Position numbers and translations under genes: made by a program | The notes under the pieces: generated by a model | Seen by the model: only the letters and a program-made list of their open reading frames with translations | What the model was told of the DNA's origin: nothing | The model's database searches: none | From: Streptomyces lincolnensis | GTDB lineage: Bacteria > Actinomycetota > Actinomycetes > Streptomycetales > Streptomycetaceae | Assembly: GCF_001685355.1 (NCBI RefSeq) | Contig: NZ_CP016438.1 | Location: 6,076,001 to 6,140,000, forward strand | Length of the DNA: 64,000 nucleotides | Reading direction: 5' to 3' | Shown here: positions 45,369 to 54,694 of the stretch, in pieces | Layout of the letters: every line of letters starts with the position of its first letter | Numbering within the stretch: the first letter of the stretch is position 1

Positions 45369-46967
45369 ATGAGCAGCAACGGGGGCGTCGGCCACGAGCC
45401 CGACGAGACGACGAGTTTTGTTCTGCAACCGCCGAACCCACCGGCCGTGCCCACTCAGGTGGCCCCGCCCCAGGAGCCCGGCACCGGACGCCTCATCGCG
45501 GGCCGCTACCGGCTGCTCGCCAAGCTGGGACACGGCGGGATGGGTACGGTCTGGCGGGCCAAGGACGAGACCGTGGATCGCGAGGTCGCCGTCAAGGAGC
45601 CCCGCGTCCCGGATCACCTTCCCGAACGCGAACGCGCCAACGCCTTCGAGCGGATGCGCCGCGAGGCACGCGCCGCGGCCCGGCTCGATCATCCCTCTGT
45701 CGTGAATGTCCATGATGTGGCGGTCGTGGACGGCCAGCCGTGGATCGTGATGGAGCTGGTGCAGGGCCGCTCCCTGGGCGCCGCGCTCCAGGAGGGCACC
45801 CTCGCGGCGAGAGAAGCGGCGAGAATCGGCCTCGACGTGCTGGGCGCCCTGGAGGCCGCGCACGCGGCGGGCATCCTGCACCGTGACGTCAAGCCGGACA
45901 ACGTGCTCCTCGGCCGGTACGACCGGGTCGTCCTCACCGACTTCGGCATCGCCCAGATCGAGGGCGAGACGAACCTGACCGACACCGGGGGCTTCGTCGG
46001 CTCGCCCGAGTACATCGCGCCGGAGCGGGTGCTCGGCCAGCGGCCCGGCCCCGCCTCCGACCTGTGGTCCCTCGGTGTCGTCCTGTACGCGGTGACGGAG
46101 GGCGTCTCCCCGTTCCGCCGCAGCAACACCCCGGCCACCCTCCAGTCCGTCCTCAACGCCACCCCCGCCCCGCCCGCCGCCGCGACCGGCCCGCTCGCCG
46201 AGGCCATCAACGGCCTCCTCCAGAAGGATCCGGCCCGCCGTCCGAACGCGGCCCAGGTCCGAGCCCTCCTGGAGCACACCGCGAACCCGCCGGCCCTCGC
46301 TCCCACGCAGGCCATCCCGCACGTCGCGGCCCCGCCGAAGGGCGTCAGGCTCGGCCGCAAGACCCTCCTCGGCCTCGGCGCCGTCGTCGTCGCGGCCGCG
46401 GTGGCCGGGCACCTGGTGCTTGCGGATCCGTTCGCGGGGCCCCTGCCCGACGGCTGGAAGAAGCACGACCTCGACGCGAGGATCGGCATGAGCGTCGCCG
46501 CGCCCGCCGCGTTCCAGCGGGAGAAGCCGGACCCCGACACCACGGACGGCACCGACGCGGCCTTCAGTGATCCGAGCGGGATGATCCGGATCCACGTCGA
46601 CCACGACATCAAGGCGGACGACAAGGCCAAGGAGATCCCCGCCACCGCCCTGGCCAAGGCCTTCGCCGACTGGGAGACCCTCCAGGACGGCGAGTACACC
46701 TCCGACATCGGCACCGAGCCCGCTCCCACCGGCATGCCGAGCGAGGCCAAGTACCAGGGCCGGGCCGCCGCCGAGAACACCATCGTCTACAGCACCACCG
46801 ACACCGAGAACCCGCGCCCGCGCGAGTCCCGGCTCTTCTACTACCGCGCCAACAACGGCGACATGTACAGGATCTGGGTGGACTACCCGGGCAAGGGCTA
46901 CTTCACGGAGCAGGGGCGGGAGATCGCCAGGACGGTCATCGCGAACTGGGAGATCAAGAAGCGCTGA
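45369..46967 (+). CDS. membrane Ser/Thr protein kinase 5 of the array
   Basis: 532 residues. Kinase motifs LGHGGMGTVW, AVKEP, HRDVKPDN, TDFGIAQ, APERVLG are intact. The ~50-residue N-terminal tail is Pro/Gly/Glu-rich and precedes the kinase. Transmembrane helix KTLLGLGAVVVAAAVAGHLVL, then an extracellular domain (VAAPAAFQREKP) with an acidic insertion. The ATG at 45369 is preceded by GGATGGAG. Part of the six-gene array. Confidence 0.9.
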   Translation: MSSNGGVGHEPDETTSFVLQPPNPPAVPTQVAPPQEPGTGRLIAGRYRLLAKLGHGGMGTVWRAKDETVDREVAVKEPRVPDHLPERERANAFERMRREARAAARLDHPSVVNVHDVAVVDGQPWIVMELVQGRSLGAALQEGTLAAREAARIGLDVLGALEAAHAAGILHRDVKPDNVLLGRYDRVVLTDFGIAQIEGETNLTDTGGFVGSPEYIAPERVLGQRPGPASDLWSLGVVLYAVTEGVSPFRRSNTPATLQSVLNATPAPPAAATGPLAEAINGLLQKDPARRPNAAQVRALLEHTANPPALAPTQAIPHVAAPPKGVRLGRKTLLGLGAVVVAAAVAGHLVLADPFAGPLPDGWKKHDLDARIGMSVAAPAAFQREKPDPDTTDGTDAAFSDPSGMIRIHVDHDIKADDKAKEIPATALAKAFADWETLQDGEYTSDIGTEPAPTGMPSEAKYQGRAAAENTIVYSTTDTENPRPRESRLFYYRANNGDMYRIWVDYPGKGYFTEQGREIARTVIANWEIKKR

Positions 46968-47053
46968 CCACCCCGGCCCCAGCCGTCGGGGCCCGCTTCG
47001 ACCCGTATCGACCCGCATCGACAAGGACCCGTTCCGCGGGGTACTCATGGGAC

Positions 47054-48661
47054 ATGAGTGACGACGGGGGCGGCATGGACCCCAAGGGCCGTCTGCTCGA
47101 CGGGCGTTACCGCCTGGCCGAGCGTATGGGGGCCGGTGGAACGGACACCGTCTGGCGGGCGCGTGACGAGGTCGCGGAGCGCGAAGTCGCGGTCAAGCAG
47201 CCGGGGTTGCCGGGTGATCCGGAGGACGAGGAGTACCGGCGGGCCGCTCGCCGGCTCCAGCACGAGGCCCGGGCCGTGGCGCGGGTGGAGCATCCCGCCG
47301 CCGTCCGCATCCACGATGTCGTCGTGGAGGAAGAGGACGGGCTGCCCTGGATCGTCATGGAGCTGATCCGGGGCGAGTCGCTCCACGAGGTGCTCGGGCG
47401 CGGCCCGTTGCCGCCCGTCGAGGCCGCCCGCATCGGCCTCGCCGTCCTCGGCGCCCTGCGCGCTGCGCACTCCGTCGGCATCGTGCACCGGGACGTGAAG
47501 CCGGCCAACGTCCTGCTCGGCCCGGACCGCCGTGTCGTCCTCACCGACTTCGGCCTGGCCCATGTCCACGGCGAGGACCTCCCGACGGGGAGTGGCGAGT
47601 CCGTCGCCGCCCCGGACTTCGTCGCCCCCGAGCGCATGTCCGGCGCCATCGCCGGCCCCGCCTGCGACCTGTGGTCCCTGGGCGCCCTGCTCCACACCGC
47701 CGTCGACGGCCGCTCCCCCTTCGGCCGTACGACGCCGGAGGCCACCCTCGCCGCGATCCTCACCGAGGAGCCGCCCCCGCTGAAGGAGGACGCCGGGGAC
47801 CTGGGGCCGCTGATCCAGGGGCTGCTGGCCAAGGATCCCGGGCGGAGGCCGGACGCGGAGGAGGTCGCGCGGGTCCTGGGGGAGGTGGCGGGCGAGCCGG
47901 AACCCGAGCCCTTCGAGCCCGAGCCCGAGTCCTCCAAGCCCGAGTCCTCCGAGCCCGAGCGGAATGCCGGACCGGAGGAAGGGGACGCCGTACCCCCACC
48001 CGACCCCCACCCCGCCCCCGAGGTGCTGGAGTCCGCGGCCCCTCCCCGCCACCGCACCCTCGGCCGTATATCCGTGGCCCTCCTCGGTGTTCTGCTCGCC
48101 GGAGGCATCTGGCTCGGGACGTCGTTCGCCGACGGGACGCATTCCACCGCCGGCGGGACGCCCCCCACGACAGGGGAGAAGGGCCGGAGCGGGTGGGTGG
48201 CTCACAGGGTGCAGGGGATCGACGCCGACCTCAGCCTCCCGCCGCAGTACACGCTGACCCACAAGGCGGGCGAGGCGGGCGACGACCCCCAGCGGGCCGT
48301 CTACAGCGACAACCTCGCGATCTCGGTCCGGTTCACCGAGTGGGACCGGACGTCCCGCTCCCTGATGGACCAGTCGCGGGCCCAGGAGGCCGAGGGCGCC
48401 ATGGCGGGGCGCGAGCCGACCGTCAGGGTGTTCACCTCCACCACCTTCCACGGCCGTGAGGCCCTGCTCACCGATCTGACCTACGACGCTCCGGGCACCC
48501 CGGCCCATGTGATGCGTCTGCTCGTCCGGGCCGACGGCGACCGTATGTACGAGCTGGCCGTGACCATGCCCAGGGGGACGCCGGACGAGAAGAAGGGCAC
48601 CGCGCTCTTCGAGGGCGCCCGTGACCGGCTGGAGATCGGAGGGAAAGGACGGGCAGGGTGA
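47054..48661 (+). CDS. membrane Ser/Thr protein kinase 6 of the array
   Basis: 535 residues. The Gly loop is GAGGTDTVW rather than GxGGMGxV, with AVKQP, HRDVKPAN and TDFGLAH (not GIAQ). After the kinase comes a Glu/Pro repeat linker (EPEPEPFEPEPESSKPESS), a transmembrane helix (RISVALLGVLLAGGIWLG) and an extracellular domain (LSLPPQYTLTHKAG). ATG at 47054. The sequence drift in the Gly loop suggests weaker or altered ATP use, but the Lys, HRD and DFG residues remain. Last of the array. Confidence 0.9.
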   Translation: MSDDGGGMDPKGRLLDGRYRLAERMGAGGTDTVWRARDEVAEREVAVKQPGLPGDPEDEEYRRAARRLQHEARAVARVEHPAAVRIHDVVVEEEDGLPWIVMELIRGESLHEVLGRGPLPPVEAARIGLAVLGALRAAHSVGIVHRDVKPANVLLGPDRRVVLTDFGLAHVHGEDLPTGSGESVAAPDFVAPERMSGAIAGPACDLWSLGALLHTAVDGRSPFGRTTPEATLAAILTEEPPPLKEDAGDLGPLIQGLLAKDPGRRPDAEEVARVLGEVAGEPEPEPFEPEPESSKPESSEPERNAGPEEGDAVPPPDPHPAPEVLESAAPPRHRTLGRISVALLGVLLAGGIWLGTSFADGTHSTAGGTPPTTGEKGRSGWVAHRVQGIDADLSLPPQYTLTHKAGEAGDDPQRAVYSDNLAISVRFTEWDRTSRSLMDQSRAQEAEGAMAGREPTVRVFTSTTFHGREALLTDLTYDAPGTPAHVMRLLVRADGDRMYELAVTMPRGTPDEKKGTALFEGARDRLEIGGKGRAG

Positions 48662-48787
48662 TCGTCGTCACACAACGCCCTGATCAGGGTATTTCCTGCC
48701 AGTGATCGCTGGCGTCATGTGAGCGCTCGGTGAATCCGCGTTACCGACGGGTACCCAAAGCCTCCGCGCGGGCATACCCTGCGGCTC

Positions 48788-50401
48788 ATGACGGACGCGC
48801 AGGCCCCGGCCCAGACCGGCACGAACCCTCTCGCCCCCGCCCCGGAGGGCGCCCGTACCGCCGCCGACGTGGTGACCCCGGAGCTGATCGCCCAGCTCAC
48901 CAAGGGGGTGACCGGCTCCGGCCGGACGGCCAACCACACGCCGTTCACCGGCGAGAAGCTGGCAGACCTGCCCGAGTCGACGCCTCAGGACGTACAGAAG
49001 GCGTTCGAGGCGGCCCGCAGGGCCCAGGACGTGTGGGGCCGGACGCCGGTCCGGCAGCGGGCGGCCGTGCTCCTGCGCTTCCACGACCTCCTCCTCGAAC
49101 GCCAGGCAGAGGTCCTCGACCTGGTCCAGCTGGAGACCGGCAAGGCCCGCCTGCACGCCCACGAGGAGGTCCAGGCGGTCGCCGTCGCGGCCCGCCACTA
49201 CGGCCGCCGGGCCACCGCCTACCTGAAGCCGAAGCGGCACGCGGGCGCCATGCCCACGCTCACGAAGGTCACCGAACTGCGCCACCCGCGTGGCGTGATC
49301 GGCCAGATCGCCCCCTGGAACTACCCGCTGGAGCTGTCGGTCGGCGACGCGCTGCCCGCCTTCGTCGCGGGCAACGCCGTCGTCATGAAGCCGGACACCG
49401 AGACCTGCCTGACCGCCCTGTGGGCGCGCGACCTGCTCATCGAGGCCGGTCTGCCCGCCGACGTCTTCCAGGTCGTCATCGGCGACGGCCCCGTCGTCGG
49501 TCCCGAGGTCGTCAAGCACGCCGACTACGTCTCCTTCACCGGCTCCACCCGCACCGGCCGCGAGGTCGCCCAGGGCGCCGCCGCCCGGCTGATCGGCGTC
49601 TCCCTCGAACTCGGCGGCAAGAACGCCATGCTCGTCCTGGACGACGCCGACATCGAGAAGGCCGCCGCCGGCGCCGTCCGCGCCTGCTTCTCCTCCGCGG
49701 GCCAACTCTGCATCTCCATCGAGCGGTTGTACGTCCACGAGTCGATCGCCGACGCCTTCGTCGAGCGCTTCGCCGCCCGCACCAAGGCCATGCGCCTGGG
49801 CACCTCCCTGGCCTACGGCGCCGACATGGGCTCGCTGGTGGGCGAACGCCAGCTGGAGACCGTCACCCGGCACGTCGACGAGGCGGTCGCCAAGGGCGCG
49901 ACGGTCGTCGCCGGTGGCGTCGCCCGCCCCGACATCGGCCCGTACTTCTTCGAGCCCACCATCCTGGAGGGCGTCGAGACCCCGATGGCCGTCTGCGGCG
50001 AGGAGACCTTCGGCCCGGTCGTCTCCATCTACCGCTTCACGTCCGACGACGAGGCCGTCGAGGCCGCCAACTCCACGGCGTACGGCCTGAACTCCTCCGT
50101 CTGGACCAAGGACGCCCGCCGCGGCCGCGAGGTCGCCGCCCGCCTGCGCACCGGCACCGTCAACGTCAACGAGGGCTACGCCCCCGCCTACGGCAGCGTC
50201 CAGTCCCCCATGGGCGGCATGAAGGACTCCGGCCTCGGCCGCCGCCACGGCTCCGAGGGCATCCTCAAGTACACCGAGGCCCAGACCGTCGCCCAGCAGC
50301 GCCTGCTGCCCATGGCCCCGTCCCTGGGCATGGACGACGAGAAGTACGCCCAGTTCATGAGCCGCAGCCTCCGCCTGATGAAGGCGTTCCGGTTCCGCTA
50401 G
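48788..50401 (+). CDS. succinate-semialdehyde dehydrogenase (NADP)-like aldehyde dehydrogenase
   Basis: 537 residues. ALDH fold with PWNYPLELS, coenzyme-binding FTGSTRTGREVA, general-base Glu in LELGGKNAMLV, and nucleophile Cys in SAGQLCISIER; GEETFGPVVSIYRF and GLNSSVWTKD are standard. Closest family is GabD2/succinic semialdehyde dehydrogenase. The C-terminal tail (SRSLRLMKAFRFR) is longer than typical. Two genes downstream, the GMC oxidoreductase is read in the same direction with a 29-base gap, so they form an operon. Confidence 0.93.
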   Translation: MTDAQAPAQTGTNPLAPAPEGARTAADVVTPELIAQLTKGVTGSGRTANHTPFTGEKLADLPESTPQDVQKAFEAARRAQDVWGRTPVRQRAAVLLRFHDLLLERQAEVLDLVQLETGKARLHAHEEVQAVAVAARHYGRRATAYLKPKRHAGAMPTLTKVTELRHPRGVIGQIAPWNYPLELSVGDALPAFVAGNAVVMKPDTETCLTALWARDLLIEAGLPADVFQVVIGDGPVVGPEVVKHADYVSFTGSTRTGREVAQGAAARLIGVSLELGGKNAMLVLDDADIEKAAAGAVRACFSSAGQLCISIERLYVHESIADAFVERFAARTKAMRLGTSLAYGADMGSLVGERQLETVTRHVDEAVAKGATVVAGGVARPDIGPYFFEPTILEGVETPMAVCGEETFGPVVSIYRFTSDDEAVEAANSTAYGLNSSVWTKDARRGREVAARLRTGTVNVNEGYAPAYGSVQSPMGGMKDSGLGRRHGSEGILKYTEAQTVAQQRLLPMAPSLGMDDEKYAQFMSRSLRLMKAFRFR

Positions 50402-50430
50402 ACACCACCCGTTCTCAACGAGGAGAGCAC

Positions 50431-52209
50431 GTGCCCCAGGACACCTACGACTACGACGTCATCGTCGTCGGATCAGGCTTCGGAGGTTCCGTCACCGCCC
50501 TCCGCCTCACCGAGAAGGGCTACACCGTAGGCGTCCTGGAGGCCGGCCGCCGCTTCACCCGCGAGTCCCTGCCCAGGAACTCCTGGGACCTGAAGAACTA
50601 TCTCTGGGCCCCCAGGCTGGGCATGTTCGGCATCCAGCGCATCCACCTGCTGGGCAACGTCATGGTCCTGGCCGGCGCGGGCGTGGGCGGCGGCTCCCTC
50701 AACTACGCCAACACCCTCTACGTACCGCCGAAGCCGTTCTTCGAGGACCCGCAGTGGCGTGACATCACCGACTGGCAGGAGGAGCTGAAGCCGTACTACG
50801 ACCAGGCGCGGCGGATGCTCGGCGTACGGCTCAACCCGACGACGACCCCCTCGGACGTCCATTTGAAGGCGGCGGCCGAGCGGATGGGCGTGGGCGACAC
50901 CTTCCACATGGCCCCGGTGGGCGTGTTCTTCGGGGACGGCGAGGACGCCGACGGCAGCGCGAAGGCGAAACCGGGCGAGCAGGTGCCCGACCCCTACTTC
51001 GGCGGCGCGGGCCCCGCCCGCCGGGCCTGCAACGAGTGCGGCGAGTGCATGACCGGCTGCCGGCACGGCGCGAAGAACACCCTCAACGAGAACTACCTCC
51101 ACCTCGCCGAGAAGGCGGGCGCGGTCGTCCACCCCCTGACGACGGTCGTGTCGGTCACGGACGACTCACAGGGCGGCTACGCGATCGCCACCCTGCCCAC
51201 GGACCGCAAGAAGGGCCCGGGCCGCACCTTCAAGGCCCGCAGGGTCGTCCTCGCCGCCGGCACCTACGGCACCCAGACCCTGCTGCACCGCATGAAGGCG
51301 AACGGCCAACTCCCGTACCTGTCCGACCGGCTGGGCGAACTCACCCGCACCAACTCCGAGGCGCTGGTCGGCGCCCAGACGGACAACCGCCGCTACCGCA
51401 AGGTCACGGGGGAGAAGAAGGTCGACTTCACCCGGGGCGTCGCCATCACCTCGTCCATCCACCCCGACGCCAACACCCACATCGAACCGGTCCGCTACGG
51501 CAAGGGCTCCAACTCGATGGGCGGTCTGTCGATCCTCCAGGTGCCGTACGTGGAGGGCTCGTCGAGGACGCTGGCCTGGCTGGGCAACGCCGCCCGCCAC
51601 CCGCTCCAGGTCCTGCGCTCCCTGTCCAACCGGCGCTGGTCGGAGCGGACCATCATCGGCCTGGTCATGCAGTCGCTGGACAACTCCCTGACGACGTACC
51701 TGAAACCCGACGGCGTCGGCAAGGGTCTGCTCACCGCCCGCCAGGGCCACGGCTCCCCCAACCCCAAGCAGATCAAGGCGGCCTCGGAGGGCGCGTCCGC
51801 CCTCGCCGCCGAGATCAACGGCTTCGCCGGCTCGAACGTCGGCGAACTCATGGGCATGCCCCTGACCGCCCACTTCCTCGGCGGCTGCCCCATCGGCTCC
51901 TCCCGCGAGACCGGCGTCATCGACCCCTACCACCGCCTCTACGGCCATCCCGGCATCTCGGTCGTCGACGGCGCCGCGGTCTCCGCCAACCTGGGCGTGA
52001 ACCCGTCCCTCACCATCACCGCCCAGGCCGAGCGCGCCATGTCGTACTGGCCCAACCAGGGCGAGGCGGACCCGCGTCCGGAGCAGGGCGAGTCCTACGT
52101 CCGTCTCCAGCCCGTCGAGCCCAAGTCCCCGGCGGTCCCGGCGGACGCCTTCGGCGCGCTGAAGCTGCCGCTGCTGGGGATCCCGGCGGTGCCGCCCAAG
52201 AAGCAGTGA
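50431..52209 (+). CDS. GMC-like FAD oxidoreductase with four-Cys motif (ChoD-like)
   Basis: 592 residues. FAD motif DVIVVGSGFGGSVTALRLTEKG, a second signature AGAGVGGGSLNYANT, and a C-terminal substrate/FAD domain (SVVDGAAVSANLGVNPSLTITAQAERA). The motif CNECGECMTGC (Cys200, 203, 206, 210) is a C-x2-C-x2-C-x3-C cluster-type site. It is also present, as I recall, in mycobacterial ChoD (Rv3409c), which lies next to the IMPDH genes. Predicted sterol or alcohol oxidase; substrate unproven. GTG at 50431 follows GAGGAGAG. Confidence 0.9.
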   Translation: MPQDTYDYDVIVVGSGFGGSVTALRLTEKGYTVGVLEAGRRFTRESLPRNSWDLKNYLWAPRLGMFGIQRIHLLGNVMVLAGAGVGGGSLNYANTLYVPPKPFFEDPQWRDITDWQEELKPYYDQARRMLGVRLNPTTTPSDVHLKAAAERMGVGDTFHMAPVGVFFGDGEDADGSAKAKPGEQVPDPYFGGAGPARRACNECGECMTGCRHGAKNTLNENYLHLAEKAGAVVHPLTTVVSVTDDSQGGYAIATLPTDRKKGPGRTFKARRVVLAAGTYGTQTLLHRMKANGQLPYLSDRLGELTRTNSEALVGAQTDNRRYRKVTGEKKVDFTRGVAITSSIHPDANTHIEPVRYGKGSNSMGGLSILQVPYVEGSSRTLAWLGNAARHPLQVLRSLSNRRWSERTIIGLVMQSLDNSLTTYLKPDGVGKGLLTARQGHGSPNPKQIKAASEGASALAAEINGFAGSNVGELMGMPLTAHFLGGCPIGSSRETGVIDPYHRLYGHPGISVVDGAAVSANLGVNPSLTITAQAERAMSYWPNQGEADPRPEQGESYVRLQPVEPKSPAVPADAFGALKLPLLGIPAVPPKKQ

Positions 52210-52268
52210 CCCAAGCCCTCCTGAGCCCTCATCGGCCCTCCTGAGCTCTCCTGAGCCCTCATGGGCAA

Positions 52269-52310
52269 AGAGAAGGACCTGCACCCCCCTCCGAGCGCAG
52301 GTCCTTCTCT
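52269..52310 (+). terminator. GMC oxidoreductase terminator
   Basis: AGAGAAGGACCTGC and GCAGGTCCTTCTCT (14-bp perfect stem, 52269-52282/52297-52310). It also lies at the end of the convergent LAETG gene. Confidence 0.88.
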
Positions 52311-52349
52311 GTCTTGCGATGAGCCTCAGCGGGCCCGGGTCATCAGCGC

Positions 52350-53330
52350 TTACGCCTCGACCCCGGCCTTACGGCGACGCACCACGAACACCGCACCGGC
52401 ACCGGCGACGACCGCGGCACCGCCGACGAGCCCGACGATCGGCAGGGCGGAGCTGGAACCGGTCTCGGCGAGGCTGCCGGTGACCTCAGGGGTGTTGCCG
52501 GCCGGCTTCTGGTCGGTCACCGGAGCCTTGCCGCCTTCCTGCGGCTTGGTTCCGCCCGTGTCGGTACCGGCGGCCACGATCTGGAACTTGTACGAGACGT
52601 CACCGAAGCCGGTGCACTCGCCGTCGCTGTCGCCGTAGATGGTCGCGCCGAGCGAGAAGCCGGCGCCGACCGGGGCGTTGGCCTTGACGTTGACGCGCAG
52701 CGGGACGTCGACCTCGAAGTCGGGCTTGAGCTCGTCGGTGTAACCGACGTAACCGACCGCGTAGCCCTCCTCGTCGAGGTCCTCCCAGACCTTGCCCTCG
52801 GGGTTCCAGGCCTGGAGCCGGACCTGCTTGGACTGGAACAGCTCCGCGCCGTCCGCGTCGGAGGACGCCCCGGCGAAGAAGTCGAGGTCCGTGAGCGTGG
52901 AGTCCGAGGAGTTCAGGACGTTCAGCGAGAACTTGTGCCAGCCGCTGCCGGCGGGGATCTTGCCCGGCAGGCCGTTGATGCTGACGTCGACCTTGGAGTC
53001 CTCGCACACCGACGGCTCGGGGTCGGGCGTCTCGGTCGGCTCGGGAGCGGAGGTGGTCGGCGCCGGAGCGGACCCGGTGGGCGACGTGCTCGGCGCGGGA
53101 GAGCTCGCCGGCGGGGACGACGCCGGGGGCGTGGCGGTCGCGGGGGCGCTCTCGGTGGTGGACGTGCTCGGCGACGGCGACGTGCTGTCGGCCGGCGTCT
53201 CGGTCGCGGACACACTCGGCGACGCGGACGCCGGGTCCTCGGTCGCGTAGGCGGCCGGTGCCGCGAGCAGAGCCAACGGAGCTATGACGGCGGTCGCGGC
53301 CGCTGCCACCATGGCACGACGAAGCTTCAT
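52350..53330 (-). CDS. LAETG-type sortase-anchored surface protein
   Basis: 326 residues. Signal peptide MKLRRAMVAAAATAVIAPLALLAAPAAYA, then a Ser/Pro/Thr-rich stalk (TPADSTSPSPSTSTTESAP), a compact beta-rich domain (about 140-275) and the wall-sorting signal LAETGSSSALP with a hydrophobic helix and RRRKAG tail. LAxTG is the class E sortase recognition motif used by Streptomyces chaplin anchoring. No sortase is encoded in the window. ATG at 53330. Ligand of the globular domain unknown. Confidence 0.92.
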   Translation of the reverse strand: MKLRRAMVAAAATAVIAPLALLAAPAAYATEDPASASPSVSATETPADSTSPSPSTSTTESAPATATPPASSPPASSPAPSTSPTGSAPAPTTSAPEPTETPDPEPSVCEDSKVDVSINGLPGKIPAGSGWHKFSLNVLNSSDSTLTDLDFFAGASSDADGAELFQSKQVRLQAWNPEGKVWEDLDEEGYAVGYVGYTDELKPDFEVDVPLRVNVKANAPVGAGFSLGATIYGDSDGECTGFGDVSYKFQIVAAGTDTGGTKPQEGGKAPVTDQKPAGNTPEVTGSLAETGSSSALPIVGLVGGAAVVAGAGAVFVVRRRKAGVEA

Positions 53331-53548
53331 GAAGACCTCGGGAATCCGTGTGCCGCCGTCCGGCGGCACGCTTGGGGGAGGCCTCCGCGTGTGGGGCGCG
53401 GGAGTGGCCCTTGGTTCGCAGGGTTTGATTCGTGAAGGGTGTGAATGGTTGTGCGGGACTTCACAGGATTCTTATGTGGCCTGAGTCACATAACGGATCT
53501 CCTGTTCTCCTTGTGAATGCGCTTTCTCACCGCTTAGAACTGTGCGAC

Positions 53549-54694
53549 GTGTCTGAAAAGCCGCCCGAGGACCCTTCCTCGTCCCCCCAACTCCCCGGAC
53601 AGATCCCCGACGAGGTCTGGGAACAGTTCGCCCGCGACTCCGAACGCGACATCCGCGACTCCGCCGTGAAGGAGCCCTCCGCCCGCGCCCGCATGGTGAC
53701 CGAGAGGCTGCGGCAGCAGGAGGCGCGGGGCGAGCTGCCCGAGAGCTGGCGCGCGGCGCCGGTCCGGCAGGGGACGGACGGGCGGGCCAGGCGGCGCCGC
53801 CTGTGGGCGGTCATCGGTCTGCCCCTCGCCGTCGCCGTGGCCGTCGTGGCGATGAAACCGTCCCTGCTGCCGGGCGACCCCTTCGGCACGGCCACCCCGG
53901 ACGCCCCCACGGCCTCCCCCCTGGCCGACGAGACCGCCGCCCCCACCGCACCCCCCGCCGCCACCTCCCGCGAAACCCCCACCCTGGACGCCCCGTTCGC
54001 CGGATCCCCGGCGCTGCGCTGGGCCGACGGCGCGGCCGGCATCGTCCCGCCCGAGGCGAGGGCCGTCGACGGGATACCGAAGGAGCGCGTCGAACTCGCC
54101 CTCCAGCTGACCAAGAAGCTGCTGGTCGCGGGCAACCTGGACCCGAAGACCATCCGCGGCGAACGCCCCGCGGCCGCCTTCGCGGTCCTCGACCCGAAGC
54201 AGCCGAAGCTCGTCGACGACATGAACCGCTCCCTGCGCACGCCCGGCGAGACCGACGACCCGCTGCGCCTGTTCAGCCGCTTCGACCCCGAGGACGTACG
54301 GCTCGTCGGCGATGTGATCAAGACGCGCGGCCGGATGGCGTTCGAGAAGGGCGAGCAGGGCGGGGTGGCGGTTCACGCCGACTACACCTTCGTCTACCCG
54401 CTGGTCCCCGCCGACGGCAGGACCGAGGTCGCGCGCACCATCGTGCGCCGCGCCATCGACGTCGAACTCCTCGACCCCGCCCGCTTCGTGGCCACCCCGA
54501 ACCGCCTGAACGTCCTGCGCTACGACCGGGACGTCGGCAACACCGCCTGCGACATCCACGACGGCTATCTCCACCCCGAGTTCCCGTCGGACACCGCCAC
54601 GGACGACCCGGCGACCGGCCCGGTGAGAGACCCCTACGACCGCAGCCGCGAGATCACCGCAGGCGGAGACTGCGGGACGGCGTCCCGGACCTGA
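53549..54694 (+). CDS. hypothetical single-pass membrane protein
   Basis: 381 residues from GTG 53549. N-terminal acidic cytoplasmic region (ELPGQIPDEVWEQFARDSERDIRDSAVKEPSARAR), a transmembrane helix (RLWAVIGLPLAVAVAVVAMK), a Pro/Thr/Ala linker, and an extracellular domain of about 230 residues (TLDAPFAGSPALRWADGAAGIVPPE, QLTKKLLVAGNLDPKTIRG, CDIHDGYLHPEFP, EITAGGDCG). One disulfide is plausible between the two C-terminal Cys. Resembles anti-sigma-like or sensor topology, but no motif is diagnostic. Confidence 0.78.
   Translation: MSEKPPEDPSSSPQLPGQIPDEVWEQFARDSERDIRDSAVKEPSARARMVTERLRQQEARGELPESWRAAPVRQGTDGRARRRRLWAVIGLPLAVAVAVVAMKPSLLPGDPFGTATPDAPTASPLADETAAPTAPPAATSRETPTLDAPFAGSPALRWADGAAGIVPPEARAVDGIPKERVELALQLTKKLLVAGNLDPKTIRGERPAAAFAVLDPKQPKLVDDMNRSLRTPGETDDPLRLFSRFDPEDVRLVGDVIKTRGRMAFEKGEQGGVAVHADYTFVYPLVPADGRTEVARTIVRRAIDVELLDPARFVATPNRLNVLRYDRDVGNTACDIHDGYLHPEFPSDTATDDPATGPVRDPYDRSREITAGGDCGTASRT

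Noticed and set aside
36512..48661. PknB-type PASTA kinases
   Set aside because: No PASTA repeats are seen in any of the six; their outer domains are of a different kind.
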